Assembly (NCBI RefSeq): GCF_963576675.1
Contig: NC_088916.1
Span: forward strand, 3,921,001-3,985,000
Direction of reading: 5' to 3'
Source: Euphorbia lathyris
Taxonomy: Eukaryota; Streptophyta; Magnoliopsida; Malpighiales; Euphorbiaceae
Length of the DNA: 64,000 bases
In this document: positions 11,508 through 21,174 of the stretch, one piece after another
Numbering within the stretch: the first letter of the stretch is position 1
How the letters are laid out: each line of letters begins with the position of its first letter
Program-made: the position numbers and the translations under genes
Notes under the pieces: generated by a model
Told to the model about the DNA's origin: nothing
Databases searched by the model: none
Seen by the model: the letters and a program-made list of their open reading frames with translations, nothing else

Positions 11508-12896
11508 TTAAGAAGTATGTTGGTATCGTCTACTCCTCATCAAACTATGAGTAATGTCAGTACGAACTCTTGTCATTTCATTAGTACTCATACGTTGAAC
11601 TTCTTGTGTGGAACTAAATTCCATATTCGAAAATACTTCTGGAGGAATAAAAGTAGGATCTTCATCTATGATCCTAAATGCTGGATCAGAAACTTTGCTT
11701 AATCTTATATAGTTATGCAATGCAAATGCAGCACAAACGATTCTATTTTGATATTACAATGAGTATTTGGGTACTTTCTCTAATATTGTTCATCGTGCCT
11801 TCAAAATGCCAAATGCCCTTTCAATACAACTTTTTAAGGAAGAATGAGCGCGATTGAAAATTTCTTGAGACCCTTTTGGATTCGCGCCACGAAATTCCGA
11901 TTGATGATATCTTATCTTGTGGTAGGGCGTCAAATATCCTTCCCTTTCAGGATACCCTTTATCTACCAAGTAATATTTACCTAAACATGAAAATATAAAC
12001 TCACATTACTAATATATACATTAATAATTGTTAAAAGTAAAATGAATAAGATTAATGAAAGAGGCTAATTACCAGGAGGAGGTTTTGGAAAGTTTAAACT
12101 TGGATTACTAATAGTATCTTGAAAAATATGAGAATCATGAGCCGATCCTTCCCAACAAGTTAGCACATAGGTAAAAAGCAAATCGAAATCACATGCCGCC
12201 ATAACATTGAGAGTGGGTGTTCCTTTCCTTCCTCTATATCACAATTGATCCTCCTCAACAATTATAACATTGATATGAGTACCATCAATGGCTCCAATGC
12301 AATTCTAATAAGGTCATTAAGGTTATAATATGATATAATTAAGGAACAATAGAACTACAAATAATTACCTTAAAATGTGGCATATATCGATTGTCATTGG
12401 CAATTTGAGGAGGAATTTCCTTGAACTCAGGATCCCTCGGTCTTAATATATCTCTTGACAAGCCATCTATGGCATCCAAAACTTCCTTAAAAATTATACT
12501 AACAGTTTCACCAGAATGTTGAAACCGCTCTTGGACATCACGATTTGAGGCTCCCTTGCTAAGAACCCATACAAATAAACCTACTTTTTCCAAAGTTGAC
12601 ATTCTATCCGAAGGAAATAACTCATACTTACATTCTAGATCCATGCATAATCGTTGAAATGTGCTTTGTGTCATTCTGAACATATTAAAACAACGTTTTT
12701 CATGGCCATTTAATATTTCTTGCATCCATTTTTCTCCCGTTTGAAATGAAGTCATGCATGGCTCCTTATGTAGGTATGTTACATAATAAAGACTAACATA
12801 ACCTAATAAAGAAGCCATGGAGTCCCAAAATGCACTATCCCGACGTCTCTTCCGTATCCAATTACGTAAAACATGCAAATCCATACCTACAAACAT
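11508..12896 (-). pseudogene. Harbinger-type (HARBI1/ALP1-like) transposase, three exons, with stops
   Basis: Exons 12369-12896, 12073-12304 and 11508-11980 by GT-AG junctions. Exon 1 carries the N-terminal helical region. Exon 2 has the first catalytic Asp in GAIDGTHINV. Exon 3 has the second Asp in YYLVDKGYP and the Glu in CIERAFGILKAR. In-frame stops lie at 12239-12241 (exon 2), 11790-11792 (just after ILKAR) and 11754-11756. The catalytic triad is present but the frame is broken three times. The family acts as a DDE nuclease together with the MYB-like protein encoded upstream at 13773-14796. Confidence 0.85.
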
Positions 12897-12936
12897 TAAA
12901 GAAGGTTAGGAATCAAAAATTTAATTAGTAAAACAA

Positions 12937-13225
12937 GGTAGGACAAATAAACTGGTTTGCAGCAACAAATTGGTGTCCAGTTTGCAGCAGCAAACTATGC
13001 AAACTGGACACTAGTTTGCAAACTACGCAAACTATGCAAACAAGGTAGGACAAATAACCCAGTTTGCAGCAAGTTTGCAACTGCAAACTAACCTAGTTTG
13101 CAAGTGCAAACTGAGCCTGTTTGCAGTTGCAAACTGAGTCAGTTTGCTGCTGCAAACCGGGCACCAATTTGTCCCAGTTTACAGCAGCAAACTCTGCAAA
13201 CTAGTGTCCAATTTGACACCAGTTT
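12937..13225. repeat. Dense GTTTGCA/TGCAAAC self-complementary array
   Basis: About twenty copies of the heptamer GTTTGCA or its complement in roughly 260 bp, often as palindromes such as AGTTTGCAGCAGCAAACT. A longer direct repeat (GGTAGGACAAATAA..) starts near 12941 and again near 13045. It lies between the two genes of the Harbinger element and could fold into many alternative hairpins. It is non-coding. Confidence 0.8.
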
Positions 13226-13772
13226 TTTTTCTTCTGCAAAATGGAAACCAAACTAATTGTATTCCAAAAAGCATAATATATGAAAATACAAAAAAAAAAT
13301 ATTTGAAATATAACAACCCATCAATTTGAAAAGTAGAAATAATCCAAATGAACATAAAAACCAAAACCAAAGCATTGTCATAAATAAAAATCATGCATTA
13401 CTAAAAAAGACATAAAACAATTGTTTCATAAATAATCCAAACCAGGTTACATAGTCTCATAAATAATCCAAAACAGATCCCCTACAATCCGAACAAACAA
13501 TATATTGTCTCATGAAAGATTCAAAGCATATCAAAATTCAAAACAAATTACCTAGTAATCTAAATATGTTTTACATTCCAATAATGAAAACTAATATTGC
13601 ATACTAGACTAATTTGATACATTCTTATCATTCTCGAACAAGTAATTTATCCATTTAATCCTTGTGTCGTCATCGGGCATGCAATTGAAAATTGTTCTCT
13701 TTTCGTGGTTTTCCATCAAGCAACAAGAAAAATAGAATTCGGGGCTGCCATGCATTAAGCCAGACATGTTAA

Positions 13773-14796
13773 TCAACTTGCCAATGAATCAGCAAGTGTA
13801 TGTGAAGAGTCATCAAGTGCACGTGCTTCAAGGCTCATCAACTCCATATCGTTGACATTCCTCTTGGTAACGACTTTCACCATAGCATCTATTTTTTCCA
13901 TCACAGCTCCTCCCTTTCTTCCATTTTCTATCTTACGACTCTTAGAGCTCTCCGTAACATCGTGCTCAAAACTTCTCTTGCTTCCGATATTATCATGTTC
14001 AATTGGAGAAGGAGAATGAGAGGGGATTTGGGTATAATCATTCCAAACGTCTTGCCAATCCCTAATAACTTGGTTATGGCTAAAACTAACATTCTCACTC
14101 ATTTCAGCATCACAGTCATTTATACCAATAATATTTGATGGTGGTGTAGGGATATAGACGGATGGAGAAGGACCCATGGGTAAAGAAGGGACATTGGTTG
14201 TTTCTTTTGCTCGTTCAACTGGAGTAAACTTAAGCGCCCCTTGAGCAACTGAAACTCCAAAAAGTTGGTCCATCTTGGACTCAAGATCAGGCTCAATACC
14301 TTCATCTTGAAAAGCTTTAAAACGAATATTTTCCTATAAAATAAGATAAATGAAAATCAGCTTGAAATTAACAAAGTTGATTTAATTTTGTATATTGTGA
14401 GTTAAAACAAGTGTAAGTAAATAAGGTAACCTCAATCTTTTTCTTCCACCACTCCTCACTAGCGCTTATTGTTCCTTTTACATGATCCCAGCCTAATCCG
14501 GTCTCTTTTCCTTTAAATGCTCTCCAAAGGCTCCATATTCTTCTCATCCAATCCCATTTGTTTTTCAATTGGTTCTTCTCGTATGCTAAGTTTGTTTTTT
14601 TTAACTCCACCTCGAGCACTTTCCATGGCATTCTTTGAGAGGTCGTTGCACCACGTTTCCCCTTACTCTTTTCAGCAAATTAGATACACAAATCACAGAA
14701 TATGTGTAAAGTTTCTTTAGACCAAGTAGCTCGACTAACATCTCCTTTCCCACCTTCACTTTCCTCATTCACCATCTTGTCGTTTGGTGTCGTCAT
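13773..14796 (-). pseudogene. MYB/SANT-like DNA-binding protein of Harbinger element
   Basis: Exon 1 (14431-14796, ATG at 14796) starts MTTPNDKMVNEE and has the Trp-rich SANT-like block: ATWSKETLHIFCDLC, then LKNKWDWMRRIWSLWRAF and GLGWDHVKGTISASEEWW. Exon 2 (13773-14333) is acidic and Ser/Pro-rich, with a basic KRSFEHDVTESSKSRKIENG stretch. The splice GAG|GAA keeps frame. An in-frame TAA at 14680-14682, about 38 codons in, breaks exon 1. In related elements this protein binds the element ends and helps import or position the transposase. Here it appears dead unless translation starts downstream (ATG at 14631). Confidence 0.75.
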
Positions 14797-15983
14797 CCTT
14801 ATACAAATAAAACATAATTATACATCTGCTGAGCAATATAATTTAGATTTTATATTCTCAAGCATCTCTTTTCTAGCTTTTCTTGTTATCAGTTACTTGC
14901 CATGTTTCATTTTTTTTGTTATTGTGTTTGCCAGGAACATACCATGTTTCATTTAGATTAATTAATTACATCAATTGTATGGATCATAAAGTTTATGCAT
15001 ATTAGTTCCAACTATGCAAAAAGTAGCTTCAATATTTCACTTTCGTAGCTTGTGAATTAATAGTATTCATAATGCATTATAGTAGCTACTGTCATTTTTT
15101 TTATCAAGAAAGAATTTTATAGCACAAACAACTGTACAAACAAACATCAAGGTAAAACCTATACACAATGAAAAGAACAGCTAAACCCAACTATGTCAAA
15201 CTAAAGCATTCTTGTTAGCCTCAGTGCACAGCCTAAGACGAATATAAAAAGAAATCTGCCTAAGAACATGATCACTATTAAAAGATCATAATTTTTATTG
15301 TATTACTATTCATAATTTGTGTCCTAACAATTCTAATTTTGTCCTTATGCTATCATTATAGCATTAGAACACTTTGGTGTGCACATATTTTTCTATTACT
15401 GTTCTATTAATAAAATATGCCCTACATCGAACAAAAATATGTGTTTTACTTTGATTAGTAGATACAAGTGTTCTACAGGATAATTTTAGATTTCTACTAA
15501 ACAAAAATTATGACATATAGTGTTCTATGTATTGAAATTTAAAATTTTTATCATTACACCATATGATCAATAAGAAGAGAATCAACTAAACAAAAATTAA
15601 TCAACTAACCTCTTTGATGAAAAGCTTCTTAAAAAAAAAATTCTTCTGCAACAAACAGATTCCCAGATTTCTTCCTAAGGTCGCAAGAAGCAAAAAAATT
15701 GAAGAAAAGCGCAGGAGAAGATGAGAGGATCGAATGAAACGTTTATTTGGCTGGAGGAGGAGTCTATCTATTAGGGTTAAAGAAGTCCATTAATTTTAAT
15801 ATTGCAAAACGCTAATTGAAAAAGCTCCTAAAATGAGCTTTTTCTAAATTAGCGCTTTCATCCCAAAACTCTCTCCCAAACCTCTCTCCACCAAACACTC
15901 CAATCAGAGGTTTCAGTGGTCAAACCGCTAAAGTTGGTCAAAACCGCTCTTTTTATCCCAAAACGCTCTTTACCAAACAGGGC
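14797..15983. other. Non-coding right arm of Harbinger element
   Basis: No gene is seen. The last 200 bp (15800-15983) repeat CGCTAA/AGCGNTTT words that match the element's other end and probably form the subterminal region. 14797-15780 is AT-rich, without features I can name. Confidence 0.5.
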
Positions 15984-16859
15984 CATTGGCAAAAGCATCT
16001 TTTCCTCTTGCAATTCATTATTAGCGAGCTTATGATTTATGAATGTAAAGAAATAAGATTTAAGGAGGTGGTACGTCAGTCTAATCGGCTCTGATGTCTA
16101 ATTCAGTATGAAAGGACGGTAAGATGATCACAATTATTAAATAAAACATATAATATAAGTTTAATAAAATGAAAGAAGTAGTATACCTAAGCTAAACTTA
16201 CTCTATTTATACTATTGTCGAGCTGTTCAAGACGAATATGAGTTGAGGAACGGGTGGGCCATATGTCTCGTGTTGATAGGAGGACGTGCGCTAAGATATC
16301 AGAGCCTCATATTCCTCAAGCCCACTAGGCCCGTGATTCTCGAACATGATCATGGTAACCACTGGATCCTTGACTAGGTCTAGTGAGACTTTCCAAAAAG
16401 GTATCTAATATGCAGCCTTACTACTCTATTTTGCTAAGGAGGCGCCACATGTTCTCTTTTTTCATGTGTTGGTTGGGGTTTCTTAAGCGTCGCGTGACAG
16501 AATTATATTCGTCGAATATCATATGTTCCCTCGGGTCTAGTTTATCATTTTTAGGATGAGAAAAACATTTACTTCAAAAAAAATGTGTGGTTTTGATTCA
16601 TTGAGAATTGGTCAAAATAACTAGTGAATTTGAACTTCAATGTAAGCAGGTTTGTACCTGTGGATGCATAATTTTTTTTAATAAAATTATCAATGTTTAA
16701 ATGTTATCTATCAATTACTATATTTAAAACAACTTACACCCAAGCCGACATGTCATTTCAAGAAAAATGACCCGACCATCATATCAACATTAATTTTACA
16801 ATTGATCAAACAAATACGTATCAGTTAGGTGTTATCCACATATCATTTCAATCAATTAA
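15984..16859. other. Intergenic; short TNL-upstream echo at 16606-16650
   Basis: Just after the Harbinger element, about 25 bp (TTTTCCTCTT..) match the continuation of TNL copy A's upstream region. At 16606-16650 a stretch starting TTGAGAATTGGTCAAAAT is a close copy of 11155-11200. No gene was found. Confidence 0.4.
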
Positions 16860-17115
16860 GAAGAAACTATGTCTTTTTGGTCAACAGTGAAAATTGACTA
16901 CTGCTTATGTGGCAGTCACGCCACTTTTTCTATGTCTTTTTGCTCTTGAAATTGTCGATTGGAGTAATTTAATCGAGATAAAATTCACAGTTAAATGATT
17001 TGATTGGAACAAATTAAAATTGAGTGAACAAAAGAAAAGTTAAAGATGAATACTTTATTTATGTAATGAACAAATTAAACTTGAACACACCGTATACAAT
17101 TTGGAGACATCAAAA
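16860..17115 (-). pseudogene. 3' flank of AVT-like transporter, orphan copy (G)
   Basis: The join of MITE family 2 tail sequence (about 16860-17025) to 'GATGAATACTTTATTTATG..AATGAACAAATTA' is the same arrangement that precedes the transporter last exon at 31225-31395. Related 3'-flank sequence precedes the copies at 36391 and 53186. Here the sequence ends before any coding part, replaced by a copia remnant. It is a fourth trace of the transporter duplication. Confidence 0.55.
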
Positions 17116-17159
17116 GTTGTTATTATCAGAGATGTTCTTTCAGTTGAGTACTAATCCAG

Positions 17160-18790
17160 AAATAGGTTCAACCGTAAAAGGATCCACGCCAGGATTCAAG
17201 TTCAGATTCAAGTGATGATGATTATGATTATCCAAACAATTCAGAATCATCCCCAAATTACTTAAGAAGCGGTGATTCCTCATCCTCAGAATCTCCACCA
17301 AGAATGACAAGACTCTTAACTGGTCTCTATGACAAAACCAGCGAAGTTGTAGAATCTTATAATTAATTCCACTTGAACCAAAATGTTATGATGAAGTAGC
17401 TCACCATAATGAATGAAGACTAGTAGTAAAGTGGAGATCGAGAAGAATTAGACTTGGAAGCTTATTGAAAAACCATTACACAAAGACATTATTGGTGTTA
17501 AATTTCAAAACCAAATTAAACCTTGATGGTTCAATCCAAAAGCACAAGGCAAGATTGGTCACAAAAGGGTACTCACAACAATTTAGAGTCGACTACAACA
17601 AAACATCCGCTCTTGTTTTGAGGCAAGATCTAGTTTGCACGATTCTTGCACTTACAGCACAAAAAACTTGGAAGGTTTATCAACTAGATATGAAGTTAGC
17701 TTTCCTACATGGATTTCTCAAAGAAGAAATCTAAGTCGAGCAACCACCGGGTTTTGTTGTTGAGAAAGAAGAACGCAAAGTACCAAGGCTAAAAAATCCT
17801 TGTACAGTCTCAAATAAGCCCTGAGAGCCTGGTACAGTCGAATTGATGCCTACTTCAGCGAACAAGGCTTTAAGAAAAGTTCGAGTGAGTATACTCTTTA
17901 CATAAAGACTGATAAAAATTCAAATATCATCATTATTTCTCTTTATGTTGATGATTTGACCGTGATGGCCAACAATCCATCCTTAATCTCCAATTCAAAG
18001 ACGATATGAAAAAGAATTTCGAGATGAAAGATTTTGGCTTAATGAATTATTTCTTTAGCATAGAAATTATTCAAAGTGTTGAAGGAATTTTTATCTATCA
18101 GAAGAAGTATGCAAGCAATCTTCTAAAAAAAACTCAAGATGGAAAATTCCAAAGTTGTAACTACACCGCTAGTCTGATCTTTAGCTTGATGTACATTACA
18201 TCTACCAAACCAGATATTTTGTTCACTACAAACATATTATCACGTTTTATGCAGAGTCCAAGTCAAATTCATTTAATAACAACAAAACGATTGCTAAGAT
18301 ACATCAGGCACTGTTGACTTTGGAATCTGGTACAAACCAATGGCAGTTTTTTAACTAATTGGTTTTTCAGACACTGATTAGGTAGGTTCAGAAGATGACA
18401 TGAAAAGTACATTAAGTTACAATTTCAGTCTCGGTAGTGGAGTATTTTTATGGATTTCACTGAAGCAAGAAACAGTCACACAGTCAACTGTAGAAGATGA
18501 ATATATTGCAGAATGTTCAACTATCAATCAAACGATATGGCTAAGAAGAATTTAAATGGACATGGGCGGCAGTTACCACCAACCAACTAAGATATTTTAC
18601 GATAGCAAGTCTGCAATTACTATTACGAAAAATCCAAAGTCCAACATCGAAAAATGAAACATATAAAGATTAAGTTTAATTTTGTTCGTGGAGCTAAAAA
18701 TGAAGACGAAGTTAATATGATTCATTGCATTAGTGAAAAATCAGATTGCAGATATTTTCACGAATGCACTACTGGCACAGTAAAATGACA
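17160..18790 (+). mobile_element. Ty1-copia retrotransposon remnant (RT-RNase H part)
   Basis: Only the 3' half of a copia polyprotein is recognisable, scattered over frames and stops. RT pieces: KHKARLVTKGYSQQ and WKVYQLDMKLAFLHGFL (17465-17734), LYVDDLTV near 17942, KNFEMKDFGLMNYFF (18006-18317). RNase H pieces: TQSTVEDEYIAECST near 18480 and FYDSKSAI near 18600. No intact LTR pair was identified. It is old compared with the other LTR elements, and the gypsy element sits just beyond its 3' end. Confidence 0.8.
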
Positions 18791-18926
18791 CTCGTCACCA
18801 TTGAATATTGCTCGTTTATATAATATGACCATTGAACTTTAAAAACAAAAAAAAAATCTTGCAGAAATTGCTATGCTCTAATACCATAACAAAATGAAAG
18901 AATGAAACAAAATATAGTTAACTAAC

Positions 18927-19407
18927 TGATAACATTGAGATATTATCCCGAGGACCAAAAGGGATATTCACCTAAAGAACACCGCGTATTGATCCTCCAA
19001 AGAGATCCGACTGGCGGATCACCAAGGTCCCATCAAAAGAGACCCGCCAGCGAACCTATGAGGCGAATCTCCTTGAACACTCATTCGCCATTAGAACGGC
19101 TGGGCCGACCCGACCATAAAGACCATTAATGAGCTATCAATTGACTAACCGCCGGCTTAAAGGTAACTTGTAACCGCCATTAATGGAACATTGATGGAGA
19201 CTTTCTAGTTTCTGAAAGTTACAAGTTTCTAGCTATATATAGCCTACGTCTCAGACTATCAAGGTACACATTCATTCTTACCCTTTGTCAATTCAGTTTG
19301 CCCTCTTGTTCTTCCTTACTGACTTTGGCATCGGAGCTTTCCCCCGTCGAACCCAACGACGCCCCCACAGGGACGGAAGTTAATCAGAATTTCTCCGCGT
19401 GTCATCA
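18927..19407 (+). repeat. Gypsy 5' LTR
   Basis: 481 bp. It starts TGATAACATTGAG and ends GTGTCATCA. A putative TATA box lies at 'AGCTATATATAGCC' (about 19232-19245). Confidence 0.95.
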
Positions 19408-19428
19408 ATTGGTGCGGTGAACGTGGAA
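19408..19428 (+). other. Gypsy primer-binding-site region
   Basis: The sequence immediately after the LTR begins ATTGGTGCGGTGAACG. This is the position where the tRNA primer pairs; I did not identify which tRNA. Confidence 0.5.
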
Positions 19429-19469
19429 TCTTAATCAAATAAAGGGTTTCCATTCACGTTAGAAAGAAT

Positions 19470-21077
19470 ATGACAAACGAAGAGCAGAACCCCTCCCCAG
19501 GGGTTGAAACACCATTAATAACACCATCGAGTCAACCAGTAACTAGTGCTGGGCGCGCTGATTCAAATGCTCCCACAACGCAAGCTAAAAGTAGTATGCC
19601 CCCGGATGCTTTCATCAACATGTGTGCAGAAGCAATAGGAGAGAAGTTTGGCTCTGAGACAGGTAATCGCCTACGATCATTCATGACCATTCCTCCGTTT
19701 TGGAGCATGGTGCCCACATCTACGATATCTTCTTGGTCCCAGGTGACTCTAGGACCAAACGCCCTCAATTCTTCATTTCTCCAAGCTCATAATACAGAAT
19801 CCATGGTAACTACCACGGCGGCGTTTGGAGAACGACCGATCAATCGGGAATTATTCCCTGCTGGCGCAGGAGGAAGTCAAAGGAGCGATCAGCCTCTTCC
19901 TGGCGGATCTGTAAGCCATGGGATCAATCTAGGCGGATCAAATATCCCAAGGCGACCACGGTCGAATCTCTCCTTGGGTGGATCAGAAGGGCGAAAACAC
20001 AAAAAGCGTAGAAAAGAGAAAAGTAGGAGGTCCGAATCACCTTTGCCCCGCAGACCGAGATCCTCCCGCAAAGGCAGATCACCCCCGTCTACTGGACGTA
20101 GACAGAGCAAAAGGCCCGTGGAGACACCACGTTCAAATGGGCCACCGCCACCACCACACCAAGGGAGTGATGGGCACATTCCTTCAGGAGGCTCTGGAGG
20201 GGGTAACGGTCAAGCTCCCCCGGGCGGACAGGGTGGAGGAGGTGGAGGTGGAGGAGGAGGTGGACGTGGAAACGGAGGCGGACGTGGAAGCGGGGGCGGA
20301 CGATCACCCTCAGATCCGTCTTCAGGATCCAGCTCTTCATCTTCTCCAAGCAGATCTCCACGGAGGGGCCGCCCAAGAGCGGGTCCGGAGAATTTTGACG
20401 ACAGAGTTCGAGCTGCGGTGCTCCGCATGAATGAGGAGAATGCCAGGCATAACCCATTCACCAATAGAGATTCGCCCTTCACGGCTTGGATCGAGGCAGA
20501 GGAAACGGATAGGCATTTTAAAATACCTAATCTCCCTATATACACAGGTGCTGACAACCCAGAAGCCCACGTCAGAAAGTACCGAATACTGCTTCGCCTC
20601 AACCGTGCAACTGAACCAGTGCTATGCAAAATGTTTGTCACCACGTTAGGAGGTCCCGCTTATGGCTGGTTCCAATCTCTACCTCTCGGCTCGATAGACA
20701 GTTGGGACCAACTAAGCAGAGAATTTTGTGCTAAATTCGCCGGCTGTATCCCTCCAGTGGTCAAGTCAAGGAAGCTTTTTGAATTAAAGCAGAAGGTGAA
20801 CGAATCCCTTCGAGAGTATGTAAACTCTTTCAACAAATTGTGTATACAAATTGTTGATGTGGATATCTCCATGGCAGTGGAATCTCTGGTAAAAAACACC
20901 ACTTGTAAGAGTTTACAGGAGGATCTAATTCGAAAGAAGCCCAGCAGCATGGCAGAATTGATGGAGCGCTGCAAAGACTTTATGGAGGTAGATGACATTC
21001 GCCGTGAATCATCATCTCCGCCTAGAAGAGACAAAAGTGACTCTCGCCATCGGGATAGAGAAAAGGACAAGCACTAG
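19470..21077 (+). CDS. gag: Gypsy Gag (capsid/nucleocapsid), RS- and Gly-rich N-terminus
   Basis: A 535-codon ORF. The first 170 residues are polar. Residues about 170-215 are an Arg/Ser/Lys-rich block (RKHKKRRKEKSRRSESP..). Residues about 230-275 are Gly-rich with RGN/RGS motifs, followed by a Ser-rich SPSRSPRRG segment. The retrotransposon Gag domain spans about 350-490 (NPEAHVRKYRILL, YGWFQSLPLGSI, SWDQLSREFCAKF). A TAG at 21075 ends it early. The Tat-type zinc-binding segment (CKYHRKNGHDTDAC) appears downstream in another frame at 21271-21312, so the original Gag has been cut by a stop and at least one frame change between 21077 and 21240. Confidence 0.9.
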   Translation: MTNEEQNPSPGVETPLITPSSQPVTSAGRADSNAPTTQAKSSMPPDAFINMCAEAIGEKFGSETGNRLRSFMTIPPFWSMVPTSTISSWSQVTLGPNALNSSFLQAHNTESMVTTTAAFGERPINRELFPAGAGGSQRSDQPLPGGSVSHGINLGGSNIPRRPRSNLSLGGSEGRKHKKRRKEKSRRSESPLPRRPRSSRKGRSPPSTGRRQSKRPVETPRSNGPPPPPHQGSDGHIPSGGSGGGNGQAPPGGQGGGGGGGGGGGRGNGGGRGSGGGRSPSDPSSGSSSSSSPSRSPRRGRPRAGPENFDDRVRAAVLRMNEENARHNPFTNRDSPFTAWIEAEETDRHFKIPNLPIYTGADNPEAHVRKYRILLRLNRATEPVLCKMFVTTLGGPAYGWFQSLPLGSIDSWDQLSREFCAKFAGCIPPVVKSRKLFELKQKVNESLREYVNSFNKLCIQIVDVDISMAVESLVKNTTCKSLQEDLIRKKPSSMAELMERCKDFMEVDDIRRESSSPPRRDKSDSRHRDREKDKH

Positions 21078-21174
21078 GATTCCTCCTCTAGAAGCCGGCG
21101 AAGGGGTTCTAAGAACAAATCGGCATTTGTCACTTCTTCACACCTCTCAATGCTTCTAAAAGTGAAGTGCTTAT

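Larger units (their letters stand above)
11254..15983. mobile_element. PIF/Harbinger DNA transposon, two-gene type, decayed
   Basis: It contains a DDE transposase and a MYB/SANT-like gene, the two-gene layout of PIF/Harbinger. The right end, read on the minus strand, is GGCCCTGTTTGGTAAAGAGCG; the left end, GCCAGTTTGGAATTAGCG, is a diverged match. The boundaries agree with TNL copy A, where 'ttattcgc' runs straight into AAAA..TTTTCCTCTT, while copy B has these two pieces about 4.7 kb apart. The insertion therefore postdates the TNL duplication or was lost from copy A. Both genes carry nonsense codons, so the element is not autonomous. Confidence 0.8.

Noticed and set aside
18868..18884. GCTCTAATACCATAA, resembling a reversed copia primer-binding site
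   Set aside because: Without an identifiable LTR beside it or coding sequence in that orientation, one 12-mer-like match is not enough to define a minus-strand element.
19532..20644. Several open minus-strand and alternate-frame ORFs over gypsy gag, including a poly-Pro ORF
   Set aside because: They mirror the Gly-rich and GC-rich gag sequence; no start context, motifs or splice support. Shadows of gag.
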